This document shows, in pieces, positions 50,860 through 60,672 of a DNA stretch of 64,000 nucleotides (position 1 is the first letter of the stretch; each line of letters opens with the position of its first letter). The notes under the pieces were generated by a model. It saw nothing but the letters and a program-made list of their open reading frames with translations, ran no database searches and was not told where the DNA came from. The DNA is from Weeksellaceae bacterium (GTDB lineage Bacteria; Bacteroidota; Bacteroidia; Flavobacteriales; Weeksellaceae). The stretch spans positions 124,001 through 188,000 of the forward strand of contig JAIBEX010000021.1 in assembly GCA_019459455.1 (NCBI GenBank), given 5' to 3'. The position numbers and the translations under genes were made by a program.

Positions 50860-51734
50860 TGAGTACTATACTGATAACAGGAGTTACAGGGTTTTTGGGA
50901 AGTCATTTATTGGAGTCTTTTGTTCAACAGGAATTAGATGTAGTAATATTAAAACGAACGACGTCCGACACCTGGAGAATTAATCATTTGTTAGATAAAG
51001 TAAGAAGTTACAATATTGACACCGTTGATTTTAAAACAGTTTTTGAGCAGGAGAAAGTTGATGTAATTATCAATACGGTATGCAGCTATGGCAGGAGCAA
51101 TGAAGGTCTTGTGGATGTTGTGAATGCCAATTTAATTTTCGGTTTGAATTTATTGGATGAAGCAATAAAAAATAAAGTGAGGACATTCATTAATACGGAC
51201 TCACTATTGCCCAGAAATCTTAATGACTACAGTTTATCTAAAGCACAGTTTGCTGATTGGCTGTATCAACGGTCGGAAATGATACAGGTTATTAATTTTA
51301 AAATTGAACATATGTATGGTGTTAAAGATGATGTGAAGAAGTTTCTACCCTGGGTGACGAAGGAAATGACTGATAAAACAGACGATATCAATTTAACTTC
51401 CGGAATTCAAAAGAGAGATTTTATTTATATAACCGATGTAGTTGCCGCTTATGATTTAGTTTTACGAAAAAGAAGTATTTTGCCAGACTGGAGTCAATTT
51501 GATTTAGGAACAAGTATATTTACCGAGGTAAAAGAATTTGTATTAATTCTTGCTACAGAATTAGAAAAATTAAATAAAAGCAAAATAGTTTCAAGATTAA
51601 AATTTGGAGCTATCCCCTACAGAAAAGGCGATGTCATGATCCCGGAATTAGATAATACAGAATTAATTGAGCTGGGATGGAAGCCGAAAGTGAGCATCAA
51701 TGACGGAATTCAAAAAATACTAAAAGAAAAATAA
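50859..51734 (+). CDS. CDP-paratose/abequose synthase-like reductase
   Basis: The 291-residue short-chain dehydrogenase starts at the last base of rfbH (TAATG). The NAD(P)-binding motif is T-G-V-T-G-F-L-G-S-H-L, and the active site has I-N-T-D-S-L-L-P and Y-S-L-S-K. The overall order with G-I-Q-K-R-D-F-I-Y-I-T-D-V and the late L-G-W-K-P-K matches RfbJ (abequose synthase) and RfbS (paratose synthase). It reduces C4 of CDP-4-keto-3,6-dideoxyglucose. Which epimer it makes is not clear, but the tyvelose epimerase next door points to paratose. Confidence 0.8.
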   Translation: MSTILITGVTGFLGSHLLESFVQQELDVVILKRTTSDTWRINHLLDKVRSYNIDTVDFKTVFEQEKVDVIINTVCSYGRSNEGLVDVVNANLIFGLNLLDEAIKNKVRTFINTDSLLPRNLNDYSLSKAQFADWLYQRSEMIQVINFKIEHMYGVKDDVKKFLPWVTKEMTDKTDDINLTSGIQKRDFIYITDVVAAYDLVLRKRSILPDWSQFDLGTSIFTEVKEFVLILATELEKLNKSKIVSRLKFGAIPYRKGDVMIPELDNTELIELGWKPKVSINDGIQKILKEK

Positions 51735-51814
51735 ATTGAAACGTGCATATTAATATTCATTTTAAGATATAATTAATAGCGAGTTCTATGTGACCACAAA
51801 AAAAATAATAGCAC

Positions 51815-52834
51815 ATGAAGTATTTAATAACAGGAGGTTGTGGATTTTTAGGTTCAAATTTAGCTGCTGAAGTTTTGCAAAGAGGTGATGAACTTTTTGT
51901 TTTTGATAATTTGTATCGTGTAGGTGCGGAACAAAATTTAAAATGGTTAAAATCATTGGGAAAATTTAAATTCTATCATTCTGATATACGATCCTACAAT
52001 GATGTTGAATATGCAATAAAAGACTGTAAGCCCGATGTGATTTTTCATTTGGCTGGCCAAGTTGCAATGACTACTTCACTCGAAAATCCTAGATTTGACT
52101 TTGAAGTGAACGTTATGGGAGGGAATAATGTACTGGAAGTGGTTAGAAAGTATAGTCCGGATACCATCATAACCTACTCTTCCACAAACAAGGTATATGG
52201 GGATTTAGAGTGGGTTGAATATGAGGAAACGGAAACGCGGTTCAAAGCTAAAGGTTTTGAAAATGGTTTTGATGAGAAAGTGTCTCTTGATTTTCAATCA
52301 CCTTATGGCTGTTCTAAAGGTGCGACTGATCAATATATGCTTGATTATGCAAAAATGTTTGATTTAAAAACTGTTGTTTTTAGGCATTCGTCAATTTTTG
52401 GAGGGCGTCAATACGCTACTGCTGACCAAGGATGGATTGGTTGGTTCATAAAACAGGCAATTGATATTAAAAGTGGAGCACTAAAAGAACCGTTTACCAT
52501 TTCAGGATCAGGAAAGCAGGTTAGAGATGTGTTATTTGGAGATGATCTAATCAAATGTTATTTTTCTGCAATCAATTCTATTGATCATACAAAAGGAAAG
52601 GCTTTTAATGTCGGTGGGGGAATGAATAATAGTCTTTCATTGTTGGAACTTTTTGAAGTATTAGAAAATGAGCTGGAAATAGAGATGAAATATACAAAAC
52701 TACCGTGGAGAAAAAGTGACCAAAAAGTTTACGTTGCCAATGTAGATAAAGCTAAGAATGCATTTGGATGGGCACCTACAATAGATAGCAATGCTGGTGT
52801 TAAAAAAATGGTCAATTGGGTAAAATCAATTTAA
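51815..52834 (+). CDS. rfbE: CDP-paratose 2-epimerase (CDP-tyvelose epimerase)
   Basis: The 339-residue product turns CDP-paratose into CDP-tyvelose. It has the epimerase Rossmann motif T-G-G-C-G-F-L-G-S-N-L-A. H-L-A-G-Q-V-A-M-T-T-S and E-V-N-V-M-G-G-N follow, with catalytic Y-G-C-S-K and R-H-S-S-I-F-G-G-R-Q-Y. These closely match the tyvelose epimerase of Salmonella and Yersinia. From here the region is strongly AT-rich. Confidence 0.88.
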   Translation: MKYLITGGCGFLGSNLAAEVLQRGDELFVFDNLYRVGAEQNLKWLKSLGKFKFYHSDIRSYNDVEYAIKDCKPDVIFHLAGQVAMTTSLENPRFDFEVNVMGGNNVLEVVRKYSPDTIITYSSTNKVYGDLEWVEYEETETRFKAKGFENGFDEKVSLDFQSPYGCSKGATDQYMLDYAKMFDLKTVVFRHSSIFGGRQYATADQGWIGWFIKQAIDIKSGALKEPFTISGSGKQVRDVLFGDDLIKCYFSAINSIDHTKGKAFNVGGGMNNSLSLLELFEVLENELEIEMKYTKLPWRKSDQKVYVANVDKAKNAFGWAPTIDSNAGVKKMVNWVKSI

Positions 52835-52836
52835 TT

Positions 52837-53739
52837 ATGGATAATTTACAAGTTGCTATTCCAACATATAATAGAAACGAATTATTAGAAAAACTACTCT
52901 CATCAATTCCACAAAGAATTAAAGTTACGGTAAGTGATAATGGCTCCTTTACAGAGCTAAATTTAAAAAATAAATTCACAAACGCTACTTTTATTTCTAG
53001 TTCTATTGTTTTAGATGTTTTTGCCAATTGGAATGTAGCGGCAAAAAATGTATCCACTGAATGGGTGATGATACCATCAGATGATGATCTATTTTATGAG
53101 TTTACTTTTGAAATAATTCAAAAAAATATCGAGAAATACCCCAATGCTGATATGATTGTGTTCGGTTATGATGTAATTGATGAATTTGATGTCAAGAGAA
53201 AAGGCTGGGTGGTAAAAAATGAAATTTCATATGAATCTCCACTTGGATTTGATATTTTTAAGTATGGAGTTGATGCTCGGATGCCAGCTATAGTATTTAA
53301 AACAAGTATGTTAAAAAAGTTAAATTATTTTGATGAAAACTATAAGTTGACTGCTGGAGATAGTGATTTGATTCAGAGAGTTTTATTGACTGGTAGTGTT
53401 ACTTTTATTCCAGAAATAGTAGCTGCTTATAGGGTTTGGAATGGCGCATTAACGCACCAGAAGATTGCCACGAAGTTATGGCTTTCTGAAATAGACTTTT
53501 GGCAGAACAAACTAAAAAATTATGGAATAGAGGTGTATAGAAAAAAGGGATTACTACCTTTACAATTTGATTCTATTAGAGATGAGGTTTACGCTAGAAA
53601 TCTTTTACCTGGAATATCCCAAATCAGAAAAACAAATGGTTTTGTAGCTGCGTTGAGGTTTATACAACAAAATAGATACCCATTCCGAGCAGATATTAAA
53701 ACACAATTAATTTTGGTAAAAGTAATCTTATTAGGATGA
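52837..53739 (+). CDS. Family 2 glycosyltransferase
   Basis: The 300-residue GT-A protein begins at the ATG three bases after rfbE. The N-terminus I-P-T-Y-N-R-N-E-L-L-E-K-L-L, the D-N-G nucleotide site and the DXD-like S-D-D-D-L at about residue 75 support the call. No membrane helix. It probably adds one sugar of the repeating unit; donor unknown. Confidence 0.85.
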   Translation: MDNLQVAIPTYNRNELLEKLLSSIPQRIKVTVSDNGSFTELNLKNKFTNATFISSSIVLDVFANWNVAAKNVSTEWVMIPSDDDLFYEFTFEIIQKNIEKYPNADMIVFGYDVIDEFDVKRKGWVVKNEISYESPLGFDIFKYGVDARMPAIVFKTSMLKKLNYFDENYKLTAGDSDLIQRVLLTGSVTFIPEIVAAYRVWNGALTHQKIATKLWLSEIDFWQNKLKNYGIEVYRKKGLLPLQFDSIRDEVYARNLLPGISQIRKTNGFVAALRFIQQNRYPFRADIKTQLILVKVILLG

Positions 53740-55010
53740 GTTTGAATTTGTCGGTTTTAAAATCTATCATTGGTTCAACCATATTTAAAATTGCTAGTTC
53801 GATTGTTTCGTTAATCGCTGTACCATTGCTGTTAAAGGCACTTGGGACTTATAATTATGGGGTCTGGGTGACTTTAACAGCATTGGTTGGATGGCTAAAT
53901 ATTTTTGATTTTGGTTCAGGTTATAGTCTTAAAAACAAGGTGACAGAATCACTTGTTAACAAGGATAAATCCTATTTGCAAATTTTAATTGCAGGTACAA
54001 TTCAGTTTTATGTTTTGGCAACGTTTGTTATATTATTAGTTTTCGGATGTAGTTTTTTTGTTATAGCTGCACTACGTGAAAATGCAATACTTTCTGTCAT
54101 ATTGTATTTGCCGGTGATATTAGCGTTTCCGTTTACGTTAGGTCACTTTATAGTGCAAGGTTTGAAAAAATTCAATCTTCTTAATTTTTTACTATTGTTT
54201 CAATCTCTACTTTGGTTGATAACAATTGTGTTGTATAGTTATGGAATTATTCAATTAAATATTTATAAAGTAGCATTTATTTACGGTTTACTATATGTGC
54301 TAATTAATTTTAGCATTTTTTATATTTCACTTAGTTATCTGAAGTTTAAATGGGAAGAACTTTTAAATTTTTCACATTTTACGTCTTCAAAAGATTCTCT
54401 GCTGGTTGGAGGGCGTTTTTTCCTTTTACAACTTTCAACATTAATGTTGTTTTCTTTAGGCAATTTGATGACTTACGATAATTTACAGGTTAAAGATGTT
54501 GCTCAATTTGATACTATTAATAAAATTTTCTTAATAGGAATGACTTTTTTTAGCGTGATTATTGGAGTTTTTTGGGCTGAAATTTCACATGCAAAAGCTT
54601 TAAAACAGAAGGTCTTGTTGTTTAAGGCTAAAAATCAACTTCTCTGGATATCTTTGTTCTTTAGCATTGGAACATGTATTGTCGCTTATTTTATGCCATT
54701 TATAGTACCTTTTTGGACAAATGGGATTATAAATATTGAATTTACTCAATTATTGCCTTTTGTTTTTCTTGTCGTTATTCAGTATTTCGCATATTCAGGG
54801 GCGGTGTTTCTAAATGCTTTTGAGGATTTAAATGGCCAAGTTGTTTTATCAGTAGCGGCATCAGTTTTCATCATTCCTTTGGCCAAGTATTTTTTTTATA
54901 TTGGGATAGGTATTGGTTCTGTACCCCTGGCATCTGCTATTTTGATTTTGCCAACTCTTATTTATGTTTTATATAAATCCAATAAATGCATTAATAATTT
55001 AATTGTATGA
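53736..55010 (+). CDS. wzx: Flippase (Wzx-like, polysaccharide transporter family)
   Basis: The 424-residue product has about 12 hydrophobic segments and no large soluble domain. The N-terminus S-I-G-S-T-I-F-K-I-A-S-S-I-V and A-L-G-T-Y-N-Y-G-V-W-V-T-L fit MOP-superfamily flippases. It should flip lipid-linked repeat units to the periplasm. It overlaps the glycosyltransferase by ATGA. Wzx proteins vary a lot between strains, as expected in such loci. Confidence 0.9.
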   Translation: MSLNLSVLKSIIGSTIFKIASSIVSLIAVPLLLKALGTYNYGVWVTLTALVGWLNIFDFGSGYSLKNKVTESLVNKDKSYLQILIAGTIQFYVLATFVILLVFGCSFFVIAALRENAILSVILYLPVILAFPFTLGHFIVQGLKKFNLLNFLLLFQSLLWLITIVLYSYGIIQLNIYKVAFIYGLLYVLINFSIFYISLSYLKFKWEELLNFSHFTSSKDSLLVGGRFFLLQLSTLMLFSLGNLMTYDNLQVKDVAQFDTINKIFLIGMTFFSVIIGVFWAEISHAKALKQKVLLFKAKNQLLWISLFFSIGTCIVAYFMPFIVPFWTNGIINIEFTQLLPFVFLVVIQYFAYSGAVFLNAFEDLNGQVVLSVAASVFIIPLAKYFFYIGIGIGSVPLASAILILPTLIYVLYKSNKCINNLIV

Positions 55011-55633
55011 TAAAATATTTTTTAGAATTATTCCGCAAAGAACGAACCAAGAGGAAACATCAGCGATTGGCTACCTATATTAAAAGAGGTAATTCATATT
55101 TGTTACCTGGTTTTTCAATTAATGTAAATAATCCCCAAAAAAATAAAATTTATGTTGAAGTTGGCGATGATACTATGCTCAATTGCCAGATAACTTTCGA
55201 ATCACCAGAAGGTATAGTCCTTGTTGGAGATAATTCATTTATTGGAGGGAGTCATTTAATTTGTAAAAATAAGATTGTTATTGAACATAATGTTTTTATT
55301 GCGTGGGGGACTTATGTTTATGATCACAATTCTCATTCTTTGGATTTCAGAGACCGAGAAAATGATATTTTACAGCAGTTGAGAGATTATAGAGAAGGGC
55401 GAGATTTTATTGCTGATAAAAATTGGGATGTGGTCAATTCAAGTCCAATTTTAATAAAATCAAATGCCTGGATTGGGATGAATTGCATAATATTAAAAGG
55501 TGTAACTATAGGTGAGGGCTCAATTGTTGGGGCAGGTAGTGTTGTGACAAAAGATGTGCCTGATTGGACAGTCGTAGGGGGCAACCCTGCACGAGTGCTT
55601 AAAGTATTGCCCGAAAATTTACGAAGAAAATGA
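55007..55633 (+). CDS. Hexapeptide-repeat acyltransferase
   Basis: The 208-residue left-handed beta-helix protein has repeated [LIV]-G-x4 hexads, e.g. W-I-G-M-N-C-I-I-L-K-G-V-T-I-G-E-G-S-I-V. It continues V-V-G-G-N-P-A-R-V-L, the classic C-terminus of sugar O-acetyltransferases. A long loop (Y-D-H-N-S-H-S-L-D) carries the likely catalytic His. It probably acetylates a polysaccharide sugar. ATGA overlaps on both sides. Confidence 0.88.
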   Translation: MIKYFLELFRKERTKRKHQRLATYIKRGNSYLLPGFSINVNNPQKNKIYVEVGDDTMLNCQITFESPEGIVLVGDNSFIGGSHLICKNKIVIEHNVFIAWGTYVYDHNSHSLDFRDRENDILQQLRDYREGRDFIADKNWDVVNSSPILIKSNAWIGMNCIILKGVTIGEGSIVGAGSVVTKDVPDWTVVGGNPARVLKVLPENLRRK

Positions 55634-56523
55634 AAATACTAATTATAGGTTCTGAAGGGTTTATTGGGGGACACTTGAAACGATTTTTTTCAAGTAAGCA
55701 TGAAGTTTTTAGTGCTGATATAATACAATTAGATAGGTCTCAAAATTATTTTAAATTGGCAGCTATAAATTCTGATTATGAAGTGGTATTTAATAAGATG
55801 AAATTTGATGTTTGTATTAATGCCAGTGGTAATGGGAGTGTACCAATATCTTTGACTAAGCCAGTTTTTGATTTTGAATTGAATGTCACAAATACTATTA
55901 AGATTCTTGATGCGATTAGAGTTCACAATCCTGAATGTAAGTATATTAATTTGTCATCAGCAGCGGTATACGGGAATCCAGTTAAATTGCCAATAAAGGA
56001 AACGGCTGATTTGAAACCTTTATCGCCTTATGGTTGGCACAAACTTTATGCAGAACAAATTTGCAAGGAGTATTTTTATCTTTATAACATTCAAACCATA
56101 AATTTGAGATTGTTTTCGGTTTATGGAGAACGGCTCAAAAAACAAATCTTTTGGGACTTGTATCAAAAATGCTTGCATTCTAATGAGATAGAATTGTTTG
56201 GTTCTGGAACGGAAACTAGAGATTTTATATACATTAGTGACGTAATTAATGCCATTGACTGTATAATAAAAGATGGTCTTTTTAATGGTGAGGCTGTAAA
56301 TATTGCATCAGGTCTAGAAATCGAAATAAAAAAGGCGGCTTTGGTTTTTATAAACGAACATAATTCTGATGTAAAGTTAAAGTTCAATATGATAGTAAAA
56401 CCTGGTGATCCAATCCATTGGAGAGCTGATATCAGTTTATTGGAAAGTTTTGGATTTAAGTTTCAAGTTTCTATACAAGAAGGACTAAAAAATGTGGTAC
56501 AATGGCTGAAAGAAAGCAATTAA
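55630..56523 (+). CDS. NAD-dependent epimerase/dehydratase
   Basis: The 297-residue extended short-chain dehydrogenase has a Rossmann motif I-G-S-E-G-F-I-G-G-H-L, active-site L-S-S-A-A-V-Y-G and Y-G-W-H-K, and G-S-G-T-E-T-R-D-F-I. It could be a nucleotide-sugar epimerase or reductase; the substrate is not evident. It overlaps the gene before by ATGA and the gene after by 22 bases, so it is inside one tight operon. Confidence 0.85.
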   Translation: MKILIIGSEGFIGGHLKRFFSSKHEVFSADIIQLDRSQNYFKLAAINSDYEVVFNKMKFDVCINASGNGSVPISLTKPVFDFELNVTNTIKILDAIRVHNPECKYINLSSAAVYGNPVKLPIKETADLKPLSPYGWHKLYAEQICKEYFYLYNIQTINLRLFSVYGERLKKQIFWDLYQKCLHSNEIELFGSGTETRDFIYISDVINAIDCIIKDGLFNGEAVNIASGLEIEIKKAALVFINEHNSDVKLKFNMIVKPGDPIHWRADISLLESFGFKFQVSIQEGLKNVVQWLKESN

Positions 56524-57638
56524 CTTTACTTTTCCAATATTCTGATAATTGGATTGGAGGGACATATTACATTCTTAATATTATTAAGGCATTGAACGGT
56601 CTAAATAGTGCTGAAAAACCCTTCTTGCGAATTCTATATAATTCTGAAGAATCTATAAATTTAATTGCGGAACTTAATTACCCTTTTTTAGAGTTCAGTT
56701 ATTTTAGTCCAAAACTAAATTTTGGTCAAAGAATCTTGAATAGAATAAGCAGAGAGCTTTTTAGTAGAGATTTGGTGAGAAAGAAAATAAAGATTGATGG
56801 AATTTTGAATTTATATCCAATTAATTTAACTATTGATACCTCAAATATTAGAGGTTTTTATTTCTGGATACCAGATTTTCAGGATCGATATCTACCTGAA
56901 TTTTTCGAGAAAAAAGAGATAAAAAATAGAAGAATTGCACAAAATTATGTTGTCAAAAACAAATATCCCATTGTTTTTAGTAGCAATTGTGCTTTAGCTG
57001 ATTTTAATAAGTTTTATCCAAATAATACAAATCGTAAAGAGGTTTTAAGATTTGTAAGTGTGGTTGATGATAGTTATGAAAGCCTTGATCTGATGGCTTT
57101 AAAAAAGAAATTCAATATTGACGGAAGCTATTTTATTGTTCCAAATCAGTTTTGGAAACATAAGAATCATAAGGTCATAATTGAAGCGGTTAAAGTTCTA
57201 AAGGAGAAAGACTATAATATTAGTATTGTTTTTACCGGAAAAGAATTTGATTATAGAAATCCGGAATATACTTCTGATTTAAAAAGAACCATTGCAGAAT
57301 ATGGATTACAGGAGAATTTTCGATTTTTGGGCTTTATTGATAGACATGAACAATTACAGTTGATGAAGAACTCTATCGCGATTGTGCAACCCTCATTGTT
57401 CGAAGGTTGGAGTACCGTCGTAGAGGACACTAAAGCGTTGAACCATGTAATTCTTCTATCTGATATTCCTTTACACAGAGAACAGATGAAAGATAACTGT
57501 CTATTTTTTAAGCCTTTGGATCATAATGATTTAGCAAGCAAATTATTATATGCGATGGATTGTAATTTGGTGACCGCCAAATTTGACGTACAAATGGAAC
57601 AATTGCATTTTGCACAAAAAATTGTTTCTATCTTGTAA
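56502..57638 (+). CDS. Family 4 glycosyltransferase
   Basis: The 378-residue GT-B protein has N-terminal G-G-T-Y-Y-I-L-N-I-I and a C-terminal donor-binding part with F-L-G-F-I-D-R-H-E and the E-x7-E region Q-P-S-L-F-E-G-W-S-T-V-V-E-D-T. The last reading frame ends at 57638. It probably transfers a hexose or deoxyhexose within the repeating unit. Confidence 0.88.
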   Translation: MAERKQLTLLFQYSDNWIGGTYYILNIIKALNGLNSAEKPFLRILYNSEESINLIAELNYPFLEFSYFSPKLNFGQRILNRISRELFSRDLVRKKIKIDGILNLYPINLTIDTSNIRGFYFWIPDFQDRYLPEFFEKKEIKNRRIAQNYVVKNKYPIVFSSNCALADFNKFYPNNTNRKEVLRFVSVVDDSYESLDLMALKKKFNIDGSYFIVPNQFWKHKNHKVIIEAVKVLKEKDYNISIVFTGKEFDYRNPEYTSDLKRTIAEYGLQENFRFLGFIDRHEQLQLMKNSIAIVQPSLFEGWSTVVEDTKALNHVILLSDIPLHREQMKDNCLFFKPLDHNDLASKLLYAMDCNLVTAKFDVQMEQLHFAQKIVSIL

Positions 57639-58029
57639 ATTATTTATAAAAGGCCTAAGTTTTTACTAATATTTAATTTGTAAGTATAGTTGATTTTTGT
57701 TCAAAATTGACAAAATTATTTACGTAGTAATATGGTTTTTAATTTATTTTAAAGCATATAATAAATTCTTAAGATTGACAAAATTATGTTATTGTGAAGC
57801 GATTTAATTAGTTATTCTTTTGGCAGAAATTTATTCTTTGTTTGTCAAAGGCGTAGATGTATATTGTTTTTATATTAGAGTACTAATTAGTAAAGATGAA
57901 ATTGTAGAAATCAAGTAAGTTGTTGCATAAATTTTTGGTCTCTCAGGAAACATTTGATGAAAATCTTGCAATACCTTGCACCCCTATAATAGTTAAGTCC
58001 CAAATACACCAGTTGGTAAATTAATAAAG
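57639..58029. other. AT-rich gap within the glycosyltransferase block
   Basis: This 391-base gap interrupts an otherwise tightly packed gene block. No frame is protein-like. The 14-base word ATTGACAAAATTAT occurs twice (57706-57719 and 57774-57787), 68 bases apart, and there is no clear TAnnTTTG box. It may be the site of a past gene loss or insertion; nothing else is seen. Confidence 0.5.
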
Positions 58030-58917
58030 ATGAGAAATAATTTAAAAAAAAGAATTTTAAAAAAGCAATTCAACCATTTTGAAAATAATCAGTTTTCTGA
58101 ATTTTTTTCCAAAAGTACATTTAAGGATGCGTTTCTTTTTGAGAAGGATCAATCTTTACCCAAAATTTCCATTATTATGCCTTCTTTTAATCAAGTTGAG
58201 TTTATTGAAAGATCTATATTATCAGTTTTGAATCAAAATTATCGAAATTTTGAATTAATTATCATAGACGGTGGATCGACCGATGGCACAGTAGATTTAA
58301 TTAGAAAATATGAAAAATATATTTTTCACTGGGTTTCAGAAAAAGATAAAGGGCAGAGTGATGCATTAAATAAGGGTATAAGGAAGGCAAGCGGTGATTT
58401 GGTAGGATGGATGAACAGTGATGATGTATATTTAGAAAATGCATTTCAAGAGGTTGCCAATGAATATCTGAAGAACACTACATGTAAAGTTTTTTTTGGA
58501 AATACAATTTCAATCGATGAGAATGATAAATTAATAGACCTAAATTTATCTTTTCCATTTTCGTCCAATCATCTAAAACATGAAGGATTTGTTGCTGTAA
58601 CTCAATCTTTGTTTTGGTCATCAAAATTGAATAATGCGATCCACTTTGATATAAGTTTATTTACAAATATGGATTTGGATATATATTTTCAGATAAACGA
58701 GGCGTATAGCATTAGAGATTGGAAGTATGTTAATTGTTTTTTTGGAGGGTTTCGAAAACAGATGAACCAAAAAACATCTGAAAAGTATAGTGCTGTTATA
58801 ATGCAAGATTTATTATACATTGAGAACAAGCACGATATTAAAATAAGAAGATCTTTAATAAAAAAAATTATATATAAAAGTAAAAGATTTTGGTATAATT
58901 TATACTTATCACGATGA
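58030..58917 (+). CDS. Family 2 glycosyltransferase
   Basis: The 295-residue GT-A protein has I-S-I-I-M-P-S-F-N-Q-V-E-F-I-E-R-S-I, I-I-D-G-G-S-T-D-G-T-V-D and the DXD-like W-M-N-S-D-D-V-Y. These are typical of WcaA/RfbF-type GT2 enzymes. A Lys-rich N-terminal extension and a basic C-terminal helix may bind the membrane surface. Donor unknown. Confidence 0.9.
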   Translation: MRNNLKKRILKKQFNHFENNQFSEFFSKSTFKDAFLFEKDQSLPKISIIMPSFNQVEFIERSILSVLNQNYRNFELIIIDGGSTDGTVDLIRKYEKYIFHWVSEKDKGQSDALNKGIRKASGDLVGWMNSDDVYLENAFQEVANEYLKNTTCKVFFGNTISIDENDKLIDLNLSFPFSSNHLKHEGFVAVTQSLFWSSKLNNAIHFDISLFTNMDLDIYFQINEAYSIRDWKYVNCFFGGFRKQMNQKTSEKYSAVIMQDLLYIENKHDIKIRRSLIKKIIYKSKRFWYNLYLSR

Positions 58918-59078
58918 AGAATTATCTCCATATAGGTTTAAAATTGTTCTTGCAGGAACCGTACAGTGATGAATGTGTGTAAAAATATTACTTGGTTAAT
59001 TTATTATTAGCAAGTAGATTTATTATGCTCTAATTTACATCAATTTTTAAATAATCAGGTTTTTAATAACAGATAATA

Positions 59079-59594
59079 ATGTATAAATCAATTTTGAAAG
59101 TTTTATTAAATTTCATAATAAGACTATTACCTGAAACTAGTTTATTTGAGTTTAAAAGATTTTTATACTTGCTGCAAGGATATAAAGTCGGGCCTAAGAC
59201 TAGAATATGCTCGTCTGCTAGAATATTTGGTGCAGGATGTATAGAGATTGGATCAAACGTTTGGATAGGTCCAGAGGTAATGATTATTTCCTCGTCTTCA
59301 ATTAAAATTGAGGATAATGTTGATATTTCTCCTCGTGTATACATAGGTACAGGAACTCATAACATCGGTGACATAGAGGGGAGGATGGCAGGTAAGGGAA
59401 TAAGTAAGGATATTATTATAAAAAAAGGATCTTGGTTAGGGGCTAATTCATTAATAATGCCTGGCGTTATTGTTGAAGAGATGAATATTGTAAATTCAGG
59501 GGCTGTTGTAGCAAAAAATTTTCAACGACATAGTTTATTAGCAGGTGTTCCTGCGAAAGTCATAAAAGATTTAAATAAGGAAAGAGCCGAATAA
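59079..59594 (+). CDS. Hexapeptide-repeat acyltransferase
   Basis: The 171-residue left-handed beta-helix protein has hexads around W-I-G-P-E-V-M-I-I-S-S-S and S-W-L-G-A-N-S-L-I-M-P-G-V. G-T-H-N-I-G holds the likely His, and L-L-A-G-V-P-A-K-V-I the C-terminal signature. It resembles WcaF/VatD-type sugar O-acetyltransferases. It is the second acetyltransferase-like gene of the locus. Confidence 0.87.
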   Translation: MYKSILKVLLNFIIRLLPETSLFEFKRFLYLLQGYKVGPKTRICSSARIFGAGCIEIGSNVWIGPEVMIISSSSIKIEDNVDISPRVYIGTGTHNIGDIEGRMAGKGISKDIIIKKGSWLGANSLIMPGVIVEEMNIVNSGAVVAKNFQRHSLLAGVPAKVIKDLNKERAE

Positions 59595-59634
59595 AGTAAA
59601 TCATTATAAAAGAGATATTAAAAATGAATTTTAG

Positions 59635-60672
59635 ATGAAAGTGGTATTTCTAGTCATCGACTATGTACCCCATCAGGTACTGAGTATTAAAAATACAATG
59701 GATAATTTAGGGGCAAAAGTTATGGCTTTTCACGTAGCCCGTTTTTCTACTGAAATTCCGGATTTAGGGTTAGATTTTATAACCGCTAATTATAAAGATT
59801 TTAGCAGGGAGCAAGTACTTCAAAAGATTAATGAGTTTAAGCCGGATCTTGTAATAGCCGCAGGCTGGATGATACCGGAATTTACCTGGGTGTGTAAGCG
59901 GCTCAAATTGGAAACAGATCTACCCATCGTTGCGCTTTCGGATACACCATGGTATGGAACTATACGTCAGAAAATAAATGCACTGCTTAGTCCTTATCAC
60001 TTACATAAGGCTTTTACGCATCTCTGGGTCGCAGGTATACGTCAGTATGATTATGCAAGAAAATTGCAGTTTGCTAATCACCAAATTATTTTCCATTCCC
60101 TGTGCGCAAACGTAGACTTTTTTCAGAAGGTAAATATAGAATTGAAGTCGGTGAAGTGGCCAAAAAATTTTCTATATGTAGGAACTTTAAATGTAAATAA
60201 AGGACTTCGTAATGTGATGGAAGCATGGAGTGCGATTGAAGATAAAAAAGGTTGGTCCTTCACGCTTGTTGGAGAAGGAGAGATGCGAGAAGATTTAATA
60301 CAGAATGGCGGTTTTATTGTGAAGGGATATCAACCTCAAACAAATCTGCTTAAGGAGATGCAAAATGGGGGGTGCTTTCTTATGGCATCCCTAAGTGATC
60401 AATGGGGTGTGGCGCTTCATGAAGCCGCTGCAGCAGGTTTACCTATTCTATGCACCGAAACGTGTGGCGCCGCGCCACACTTTGTAATTAGTAATTATAA
60501 TGGGTACACCGTTAAAAATAATTCCGTAACGGATCTTAAAGATAAAATAGAAAAGATAATAAGCTTGTCCGATAATGAGTTATTGGTTTACGGACATAGA
60601 AGCAGAGATCTTTCCAATACCATCAATCCAGCGGTGCAGTTAGCAAATCTGAAGCAAATTTTGAAATGTTGA
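59635..60672 (+). CDS. Family 4 glycosyltransferase
   Basis: The 345-residue GT-B protein has a C-terminal domain with L-Y-V-G-T-L-N-V-N-K-G-L-R-N, L-V-G-E-G-E-M-R and the donor site L-S-D-Q-W-G-V-A-L-H-E-A-A-A-A-G-L-P. It overlaps the polymerase gene start. Acceptor and donor are unknown. Confidence 0.9.
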   Translation: MKVVFLVIDYVPHQVLSIKNTMDNLGAKVMAFHVARFSTEIPDLGLDFITANYKDFSREQVLQKINEFKPDLVIAAGWMIPEFTWVCKRLKLETDLPIVALSDTPWYGTIRQKINALLSPYHLHKAFTHLWVAGIRQYDYARKLQFANHQIIFHSLCANVDFFQKVNIELKSVKWPKNFLYVGTLNVNKGLRNVMEAWSAIEDKKGWSFTLVGEGEMREDLIQNGGFIVKGYQPQTNLLKEMQNGGCFLMASLSDQWGVALHEAAAAGLPILCTETCGAAPHFVISNYNGYTVKNNSVTDLKDKIEKIISLSDNELLVYGHRSRDLSNTINPAVQLANLKQILKC

